Assembly (NCBI GenBank): GCA_020866945.1
Contig: JAJBVW010000048.1
Coordinates: forward strand, 1-7,520
Direction: 5' to 3'
Length of the DNA stretch: 7,520 nucleotides
Origin: Oscillospiraceae bacterium
GTDB taxonomy: Bacteria > Bacillota > Clostridia > Oscillospirales > Oscillospiraceae
The notes under the pieces were generated by a model. The model was not told the origin of the DNA. It searched no databases and saw only the letters and a program-made list of their open reading frames with translations. Below, piece by piece: positions 1 through 5,178 of this stretch; positions within the stretch are counted from its first letter, which is position 1, and every line of letters starts with the position of its first letter. Position numbers and translations under genes: made by a program.

Positions 1-652
1 CATCGCCCGGCAGCCGGCCTGCCAGCACCTCATCCATCACCACACCCCCGGAATCCATGGCCGACCGGGCGCCCACTGCCGCGCCCCGCGCCCGTCCCGG
101 GGAGATATAATGGATGCTGCCCACCGCCTCCTCCGAAGAGCCGTCCTGCTCGGATTCCTCAAGCTGAGCTATGCCAAAATCGGCTACCTTTGCCGTTCCG
201 TCCTTGGGCAAAATGATATTCTGGGGCTTTATATCCATGTGGATAATGCCCTTGCTGTGGGCGTGGCTGAGTGCCTTGGCAATCTGCGTGGAAAAATGCA
301 GCGTTTCACGCCAGGAGAGAGCGCCTTTCTTTTTCAGGTACTGCTTCAAATTAATGCCATCCACAAATTCCATCACAATATACTCCGTGTCCCCAGAGGA
401 AACAACGTCATACACAGCGCGGATGTTGGGGTGACTGAGCATACCGACTGCCTGATACTCCGTGCGGAACCGCCGCCGGGAATCCGCATCCATGGCCACA
501 TCGTCCCGCAGAACCTTGATGGCCACATTCCGTTTCAGCTTATGGTCAAAGGCTTTATATACAACGGCCATGCCGCCGATGCCCAGTACGGAGAGCATCT
601 CATAGCGACCGTCTAATGTCTTGCCGAGACGCCAACTCACTTTGTTGTCCAT
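1..652 (-). CDS. prkC: Ser/Thr protein kinase (PrkC/Stk1-type), N-terminal part, cut by left edge
   Basis: Hanks-type kinase that would phosphorylate proteins on Ser/Thr, opposed by the phosphatase encoded just upstream. The 217 visible codons cover most of the kinase domain: glycine loop LGIGGMAVVY (23-32), ATP-anchoring lysine in VAIK (K46), alpha-C glutamate (E65), catalytic loop HMDIKPQN (138-145) and metal-binding DFG (158-160), then GSIHYISP (178-185). The start ATG lies 1 nt after the phosphatase stop, with an AAAGGGGG ribosome-binding site at 662-669, 9 nt away. The HRD arginine is Met, and the activation segment has no Thr and many acidic residues. From residue 186 on, conserved positions are lost (APE glutamate is Gly, subdomain IX aspartate is missing), probably through sequence error at the edge. 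In PrkC/Stk1 proteins a transmembrane segment and extracellular PASTA repeats would follow; they lie outside the window, so membership of that subfamily is inferred from gene order. Confidence 0.93.
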   Translation of the reverse strand, partial: MDNKVSWRLGKTLDGRYEMLSVLGIGGMAVVYKAFDHKLKRNVAIKVLRDDVAMDADSRRRFRTEYQAVGMLSHPNIRAVYDVVSSGDTEYIVMEFVDGINLKQYLKKKGALSWRETLHFSTQIAKALSHAHSKGIIHMDIKPQNIILPKDGTAKVADFGIAQLEESEQDGSSEEAVGSIHYISPGRARGAAVGARSAMDSGGVVMDEVLAGRLPGD

Positions 653-653
653 A

Positions 654-1397
654 TCAGGCGTCCCCCTTTCTTTCATAAATCACAATGGCGGTCACATTAT
701 CCCTTGTGCCGTTCTCTATCGCCTCATTCACAAGCGCACAGCAGGCTGTCTGTGCGTCTCCCGCCGCAAGAATAAGGCGGTGAAGCTCCGCATCCTCCAT
801 GGCGTTCGTCAGCCCATCCGAGCAGATAAGAAAGCTGTCCCCAGGCCGGATGGGAAATGTGTAAATGTCGCTGGTCACGAACCGTTCACTTCCCACCGCA
901 CGTGTAATGATATTTCTCCGCGGGTGATGCCGCCCCTGGTCAGGGGTGATTTGACCGCTGTCCACCATCATTTGAACAAGAGAATGATCCTTTGTGATTT
1001 GGACGATGCCGTCCTTTGCCACTCGGTAGGCCCTGCTGTCTCCCACATTCACGAAAACCGCTGTGTCATCCTTCAGGAACCCGCCCACCAGGGTCGTCCC
1101 CATCCCTGCGTATTCTTCTGAATGGGAGGCAAAGCTGTATATTTTCCTGTTAGCCGCATCTGTCGCCTGCCGTAGGATGTCCGCCGTGTCTGTACCGTCC
1201 GATGTCCCCAGGGCTGTTTTTGCAAAGGCCATGAATCTGGCACGTGCCATATCACTGGCCATCAGACCGGCGGCCGCCCCGCCCATGCCGTCGCAGACCA
1301 CGGCCATAAGCCCGCCCGCGACGGCGCAGACATCGAAGGAATCTTGATTTTCGGCCCGATACCGGCCTTTGTCGCTCAATCCAAAAACATTAAACAT
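654..1397 (-). CDS. prpC: PP2C-family Ser/Thr protein phosphatase (Stp/PrpC)
   Basis: Metal-dependent (Mn/Mg) cytosolic phosphatase expected to dephosphorylate the neighbouring kinase and its substrates. It has 247 residues, the usual size of bacterial single-domain PP2C enzymes. Motifs in order: the R-x-x-NQD segment (14-19), DGMGG (36-40, metal-binding Asp36), GMGTTLV (98-104), VGDSRAY (118-124), TKDHSLV (135-141), the ITRAVG segment (164-169), CSDGLTN (192-198, metal Asp194) and RDNVTAI (232-238, metal Asp233). All core metal-ligand motifs are present, so it should be active. The ATG directly follows the rlmN TGA with no gap; a GAGG at 1407-1410 inside the end of rlmN sits 9 nt upstream and supports this start. 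It ends 1 nt before the kinase start, so the pair is almost certainly co-translated. This adjacency is the standard prpC-prkC arrangement of Firmicutes. Confidence 0.97.
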   Translation of the reverse strand: MFNVFGLSDKGRYRAENQDSFDVCAVAGGLMAVVCDGMGGAAAGLMASDMARARFMAFAKTALGTSDGTDTADILRQATDAANRKIYSFASHSEEYAGMGTTLVGGFLKDDTAVFVNVGDSRAYRVAKDGIVQITKDHSLVQMMVDSGQITPDQGRHHPRRNIITRAVGSERFVTSDIYTFPIRPGDSFLICSDGLTNAMEDAELHRLILAAGDAQTACCALVNEAIENGTRDNVTAIVIYERKGDA

Positions 1398-2441
1398 TCA
1401 TAAGTGCCTCATTTGTCCGCGGCGAAGCTGCCCGCAGGCGGCGTCAATGTCTCTCCCTAGTCGGCGGCGAACCGTCACCGTGACGCCGCCGTCTGCCAGC
1501 TCCTTTGCGAAAGCCCGAACTGTCTCCTCTGTAGACGGGAGCAGATCTCGCTCCGAAACGTAGTTAAGCCTGATAAGATTTACGTGCGCCCCTGTGCCAT
1601 GAAGGCGCTTTGCCAGAAGCCTGGCGTGATAGGGCGTGTCGTTTATGTCCCTCACCATAGCGTATTCAAAGGATATGCGCCGTCCTGTCTGCCGGAAATA
1701 TCGCCGGCACGCATCGTACAGCACGTCCACCCCGTACTGCCGGTTCACCGGCATCAGCCGGGAACGGGTCTCGTCGTCCGGACCGTGCAGGGATACGGAC
1801 AAGGTTAATTGTAAATTAAGAGCGGCCAGTTTGTCAATTCCTTCTATCAATCCACACGTAGAAAGAGAAATATGCCGCATTCCGATATTGGCCCCCTCCG
1901 GGTCATTCACCAACCTCAGAAAGCGGAGAACATTGTCGAAATTATCGAGCGGCTCCCCGATTCCCATGAGAACGATGTTGGAGACCGGCCCGCATTCCAG
2001 GCCGGTGCGCAGCACCTCGTCCAGCATTTCCGAAGCTGACAAGTTCCGTATTCGCCCGCCAATGGTGCTTGCACAAAAGGCGCAGCCCATCCGACACCCC
2101 ACCTGTGAGGATATACAGACGGTGTTTCCATGCTTATAGCGCATAAAAACGGTTTCCACGCTCTCGCCATCCGGCAGACGCCACAAGAGCTTTTCCGTTC
2201 CGTCCTGGGCTGAAACCTGCTTTTGCAGCGCCGTCAGACTGGGAATAAAGTACCGCTCATCCAGCGTGGCTCGCAGAGCCTTCGGCTGATCAGTCATCTC
2301 CTCAAAAGAAGAAACTCCGCGGCCCAGCCAACGGAATACCTGCTTTGCCCGCCAGGCGGGCAGGCCAAGATCTTTGAAATCCGCCTCCAATTCCTGCGGG
2401 AGCATGGATTTTATATCTAGTTTGTTCGCTCCATTCGGCAT
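1398..2441 (-). CDS. rlmN: Dual-specificity RNA methyltransferase RlmN (23S rRNA A2503 / tRNA A37, C2)
   Basis: Radical-SAM enzyme that methylates C2 of A2503 in 23S rRNA and of A37 in some tRNAs. It has 347 residues, a normal RlmN length. The 4Fe-4S cluster motif C-x3-C-x2-C is at Cys116, Cys120 and Cys123. GEPL (162-165) is part of the SAM-binding region. Cys109 and Cys336 (in DIDAACGQL) sit where the two conserved mechanistic cysteines of the RlmN/Cfr family are found (E. coli Cys118 and Cys355); the 7-residue spacing from Cys109 to Cys116 matches. The N-terminal DIKSM...LPAWRAKQVFRWL stretch is typical RlmN and supports the ATG at 2441, although the ribosome-binding site there is weak. 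That start lies 25 nt inside the 3' end of rsmB, which suggests translation coupled to it. The gene order with prpC and prkC favours RlmN over the resistance enzyme Cfr. Confidence 0.97.
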   Translation of the reverse strand: MPNGANKLDIKSMLPQELEADFKDLGLPAWRAKQVFRWLGRGVSSFEEMTDQPKALRATLDERYFIPSLTALQKQVSAQDGTEKLLWRLPDGESVETVFMRYKHGNTVCISSQVGCRMGCAFCASTIGGRIRNLSASEMLDEVLRTGLECGPVSNIVLMGIGEPLDNFDNVLRFLRLVNDPEGANIGMRHISLSTCGLIEGIDKLAALNLQLTLSVSLHGPDDETRSRLMPVNRQYGVDVLYDACRRYFRQTGRRISFEYAMVRDINDTPYHARLLAKRLHGTGAHVNLIRLNYVSERDLLPSTEETVRAFAKELADGGVTVTVRRRLGRDIDAACGQLRRGQMRHL

Positions 2442-3667
2442 ATATAAAACCCGTCCGTTCCGTCCGTATCGGGCCAGCAGGCCCTCTCAAAGGTCTTTGT
2501 GAAATTCTCATGAGCCGCCAGAAAGGCTTCCGCCACGGCTTGATTTTCGCGTTCCCTCCAGGTGCAAGTGGAATATATCAGCCTTCCGCCGGGCCTTACC
2601 GCTCCGGCCAGGGCCTCCAGCAGCTCCATCTGTAACTCCGGAAGCGTGTCCAGCTCCTCTTTTGGGCGGTAGCGGATGTCCGGCTTTTTTCGGATGACGC
2701 CAAGCCCGCTGCACGGCAGGTCAGCCAGCACCACATCAAAAGCCCCCTCCGCCTCTCTTGCATCTCCCGGCCGGCACTGGATGGAACAAAGTCCCAGCCG
2801 TTCCGCTCCAGCCTTTACAAGCGCTAGCTTTTTGCTGTTTATATCCTTTGCAAGAATATTCCCTCTGTCTTCCATGGCGATAGCCGCGGCAAAGCTCTTG
2901 CCGCCTGGGGCAGCACAGGCGTCCAGCACAGTCATGCCAGGCTCCAAGTCCGCCGCGAGGACTGCGCTGTGGGCAGCAGGATCCTGCACATAATACATTC
3001 CCCGCAAAAACGGCTCGCTCTCCTCCAGCCGTCCCTGTCGTTTCAGCAGAAGGCATCCAGGCATATCTCCAAATGGTTCCGCCCCCAACTGGATCGCCAG
3101 CGCCTCCGGCGTGGTTTTCAGGGTGTTCGTCTGCACATAGATGGGCGGCGGATCGTTATCCGCCCGGAGCACGGCTTCCGCCCCGCCATAGCCCCGCATA
3201 GCTATAAGCTCCTCCACCATCCAAAGAGGGTGACTGTATTTTATCGTGAGATACGCTGCCCCGCCCTGTTTTGGCAGGGCTGGCATATCGTTTTTTTCCT
3301 TATCCGTAGCCATACGGCGCAGCACGGCATTCACAAGCCCCGCAGCGCGGGGATTACTTTTTTTGCACTGACATACGGCCTCGTTCACAGCCGCGCTGGG
3401 CGGTATTTTGTCCATGAATAAAATCTGATACGCTCCCAGGCGCAGAATATCCCGCACCTTCGGCTCCAGCTTGCCCTTGGCATAAGCGTCCAGATAATAG
3501 TCAAGCAGAGCAAGGTTTTGCAGCGTGCCATAAAAAAGCCTTGCAGCCAGCGCGCCATCCCGTCCATCCAGGGTGTACTTTTGGATGAGCGTGTTCATGA
3601 TCTGGCGGCTCCACGCAGAATCTCGGCGGAAGCGTTCCAGCGCTTCCAATGCAGCCCGGCGCGGCAT
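2417..3667 (-). CDS. rsmB: 16S rRNA (cytosine-967-C5)-methyltransferase RsmB
   Basis: SAM-dependent methyltransferase that makes m5C967 in 16S rRNA. With the chosen start it has 416 residues. Residues ~1-130 form the NusB-like RNA-binding domain (for example the ARLFYGTLQNL and PPSAAVNEAV segments). The C-terminal Rossmann domain carries DACAAPGGKS (249-258, SAM binding), DLPCSGLGVIRKKPDIRY (from ~316, conserved Cys319) and YSTCTW (365-370, catalytic Cys368), and ends with the family-typical DGTDGFY. The frame is open to an ATG at 3703, but the ATG at 3667 is preferred: it has GGAGGT 5 nt upstream, lies 1 nt after the fmt stop, and begins MPRRAALEALERF, the usual RsmB N-terminus. The last 25 nt overlap rlmN. 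Many Clostridia carry a zinc peptidase gene between fmt and rsmB; here there is none. Confidence 0.96.
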   Translation of the reverse strand: MPRRAALEALERFRRDSAWSRQIMNTLIQKYTLDGRDGALAARLFYGTLQNLALLDYYLDAYAKGKLEPKVRDILRLGAYQILFMDKIPPSAAVNEAVCQCKKSNPRAAGLVNAVLRRMATDKEKNDMPALPKQGGAAYLTIKYSHPLWMVEELIAMRGYGGAEAVLRADNDPPPIYVQTNTLKTTPEALAIQLGAEPFGDMPGCLLLKRQGRLEESEPFLRGMYYVQDPAAHSAVLAADLEPGMTVLDACAAPGGKSFAAAIAMEDRGNILAKDINSKKLALVKAGAERLGLCSIQCRPGDAREAEGAFDVVLADLPCSGLGVIRKKPDIRYRPKEELDTLPELQMELLEALAGAVRPGGRLIYSTCTWRERENQAVAEAFLAAHENFTKTFERACWPDTDGTDGFYICRMERTN

Positions 3668-3668
3668 T

Positions 3669-4586
3669 TCAGACCTCCATGGGATGCCCCAGAAGATAGG
3701 CACCCGCTGCCATACGCTTTCCTCCTGCGGCCTGCAACTCCGTTATAAGCAAAGTCTCGCCGCCGCCGCAAACGACCTCTATGCCCTTCTTCCCGGCAGC
3801 GACGACCGTTCCTGGCTCTTTCGCGGATGTCCGCCCCGTCCTCTCGGCATCGAATATTTTGAAGGCCGTGCCGCCCAGCTCCGCCGTAGCGCAGGGCCAG
3901 GGCTGCATACCGTATATGTGCTTTAGAACCATACGTGGCTCCTTCGCCCAGTCGATAGGCGCTTCCTCCTTGGACAGAGGCGGTGCATAGGTGGCGCGGC
4001 TCCCATCCTGGGGGATGCGGGGCGCCGTTCCGGCCTCGATGGCTCGAAGGGTTTCCACAAGAAGCTCCGCGCCCATAGGGGCAAGACGGTCAAAAAGCTG
4101 CCCGCTGGTCTCCGTCTCACCGATTTCCGTCTCGCGGGTCAGGATAACGTCCCCCTCGTCCATGCCCACGCTGAGATAAATGGTGGAGACGCCGGTGGTC
4201 TTATCCCCGTTTAGCACCGCCCGCTGGATAGGGGCGCTGCCCCGATAGGCGGGAAGGAGGGAGCCGTGGACGTTAATGCATCCGTATTTCGGCAGGGTCA
4301 GCATATCCTCCGGCAGTATACGTCCATAGGCCACCACCACAATAAAGTCCGGCGCAAGCCGCTTGAGGATCTCGAGGGCCATGCCGTCCCGGAGTTTTTC
4401 CGGCTGGTATACTGTAAGCCCCGCCGCCAGTGCCGTTTCCTTCACGGCGCAGGCGGCCAGCTTATGACCCCGGTTTTTCGGCTTGTCAGGCTGACAGAAG
4501 ACCCCGGAGATGGTATATCCCTCGTCTACCAGCCTTTGCAGGGAGCAGGCCGCAAAATCCGGCGTTCCCATGAAAACTACATTCAT
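3669..4586 (-). CDS. fmt: Methionyl-tRNA formyltransferase
   Basis: Transfers a formyl group from 10-formyl-tetrahydrofolate to initiator Met-tRNA, the first step of the bacterial formyl-Met start cycle. It has 305 residues, close to the usual ~310. The N-terminal formyltransferase Rossmann domain starts MNVVFMGTPDFA. The catalytic triad is visible as Asn105 and His107 in INVHGSLLPAYRGSAPIQ (104-121) and Asp143 in GMDEGDVI (141-148), matching E. coli Asn106, His108 and Asp144. The C-terminal tRNA-binding OB-like domain follows from ~200 (APPLSKEEAPIDW, then PWPCATAEL). The start ATG shares an ATGA overlap with the def stop, and GAGG at 4594-4597 is 7 nt upstream. Translation is therefore likely coupled to def, the enzyme that later removes the formyl group. 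Confidence 0.98.
   Translation of the reverse strand: MNVVFMGTPDFAACSLQRLVDEGYTISGVFCQPDKPKNRGHKLAACAVKETALAAGLTVYQPEKLRDGMALEILKRLAPDFIVVVAYGRILPEDMLTLPKYGCINVHGSLLPAYRGSAPIQRAVLNGDKTTGVSTIYLSVGMDEGDVILTRETEIGETETSGQLFDRLAPMGAELLVETLRAIEAGTAPRIPQDGSRATYAPPLSKEEAPIDWAKEPRMVLKHIYGMQPWPCATAELGGTAFKIFDAERTGRTSAKEPGTVVAAGKKGIEVVCGGGETLLITELQAAGGKRMAAGAYLLGHPMEV
3673..3678 (-). promoter_or_regulatory. Ribosome-binding site deciding the rsmB start
   Basis: GGAGGT on the minus strand, 5 nt before the ATG at 3667. The motif is made of the last fmt codons (Met-Glu-Val) just before its TGA, so a ribosome finishing fmt sits on the rsmB initiation site. This favours 3667 over the upstream in-frame ATG at 3703, which would lengthen rsmB by 12 atypical residues and deepen its overlap with fmt. 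Confidence 0.8.
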
Positions 4587-5095
4587 TTTCCGTCCTCTGT
4601 GGCGTAATATTCCTCCAACTCCTCATCCGACATAATGTGGTCGCTGATTTCCAGGAAAACATGGCCGTCCAGATGGTCAACCTCGTGGCAGAAGGCCCGG
4701 GCGGTCAATCCATAGCCCTCTATCTCAAAAAATTCTCCAAAGCGATCCTGGGCACGCACACGCACATGGTCAGGCCGCTTCACCCATCCATAGACGCCAG
4801 GAACAGACAGGCATCCCTCCGGTCCCTCCTGTTCTCCGTCAGAGGAAAGAATCTCCGGGTTTATCAGCTCAATGAGCTTCTCCGATTCTCCCTCCGGGAC
4901 ATTGGTTTCCAGCACCAGCACAGCCCGGCGCAAAATGCCAACCTGAGGCGCAGCCAAACCAACGCCCTCAGCGGCGGTCAGCGTCTCCGCCATATCGTCC
5001 AGAAGCTGATGCAAGCGGTCATTAAAATCAGTTACAGGGCGGCAGCGCTTGGAAAGCGTCTCGTCACCCTCTTTTAGTATGTTGCGAAGTGCCAT
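4583..5095 (-). CDS. def: Peptide deformylase
   Basis: Metalloenzyme (usually Fe2+) that removes the N-formyl group from nascent proteins as they leave the ribosome. It has 170 residues, a normal length. All three family motifs are intact: motif I GVGLAAPQVG (44-53), motif II EGCLS (93-97, metal ligand Cys95) and motif III HEVDH (137-141, metal ligands His137 and His141, catalytic Glu138). The motif III residue is Val where Ile or Leu is more usual, a conservative change. The acidic C-terminal tail (SDEELEEYYATEDGK) has no further recognisable domain. An in-frame stop lies 6 nt upstream of the ATG at 5095, so no longer form is possible. AAAGGA at 5106-5111 is the ribosome-binding site, 10 nt away. 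It overlaps fmt by 4 nt and follows priA after 80 nt. Confidence 0.98.
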   Translation of the reverse strand: MALRNILKEGDETLSKRCRPVTDFNDRLHQLLDDMAETLTAAEGVGLAAPQVGILRRAVLVLETNVPEGESEKLIELINPEILSSDGEQEGPEGCLSVPGVYGWVKRPDHVRVRAQDRFGEFFEIEGYGLTARAFCHEVDHLDGHVFLEISDHIMSDEELEEYYATEDGK

Positions 5096-5175
5096 AGCAG
5101 TTCATTCCTTTCATTCCATTCTCTCTGTGTTCTCTGTTCGAATACTTCTGCATACTCAAAAATCTGCATATTTTA
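5096..5175. other. priA-def intergenic gap with paired direct repeats
   Basis: The only gap longer than 1 nt between genes in the window. It is more AT-rich than the flanking genes and purine-rich on the coding (minus) strand. It contains three pairs of short direct repeats (plus-strand sequences): TCTGCATA at 5147-5154 and 5163-5170, TCTCTGT at 5122-5128 and 5131-5137, and TTCATTCC at 5101-5108 and 5110-5117. No hairpin plus T-run was found, so there is no sign that priA transcription ends here. Confidence 0.6.
5106..5111 (-). promoter_or_regulatory. Ribosome-binding site of def
   Basis: AAAGGA on the minus strand, 10 nt before the def ATG. It lies at the junction of two copies of GGAATGAA (plus-strand TTCATTCC at 5101-5108 and 5110-5117), so a second, weaker GGA is repeated 9 nt further upstream. 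Confidence 0.6.
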
Positions 5176-5178
5176 TCA
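5170..5178 (-). promoter_or_regulatory. Possible extended -10 promoter for def and downstream genes
   Basis: Read on the minus strand, the priA stop codon runs into TGATAAAAT, which fits the extended -10 form TGnTATAAT with one mismatch. The hexamer 17 bp upstream (CGGATT) is not a recognisable -35 box. If used, transcription would start near 5163 and give a ~70-nt leader containing the direct repeats. A 9-nt match in AT-rich DNA can easily arise by chance. Confidence 0.22.

Noticed and set aside
2347..2361. Near-perfect palindrome GCCCGCC-A-GGCGGGC.
   Set aside because: It encodes the conserved RlmN LPAWRAKQ region, so the bases are explained by coding; the 1-nt centre gives an ordinary short hairpin with no T-run.
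2452..2467. Repeated CGTCCGT in the 3' end of rsmB, as if a short duplication.
   Set aside because: It encodes TDGTDG within the DGTDGF motif that is normal at the RsmB C-terminus, so no duplication event is needed.
3263..3280. Inverted repeat GCCCTG/CAGGGC with a 6-nt loop, followed on the + strand by a T-run, resembling a terminator.
   Set aside because: The T-run starts about 11 nt after the stem, the stem is only 6 bp, and it sits inside rsmB on the strand with no genes. Likely a coincidence of coding sequence.
3668..3703. Longer rsmB start at the ATG at 3703.
   Set aside because: It adds 12 residues unlike RsmB N-termini and overlaps fmt by 35 nt, while the ATG at 3667 has a strong GGAGGT at correct spacing.
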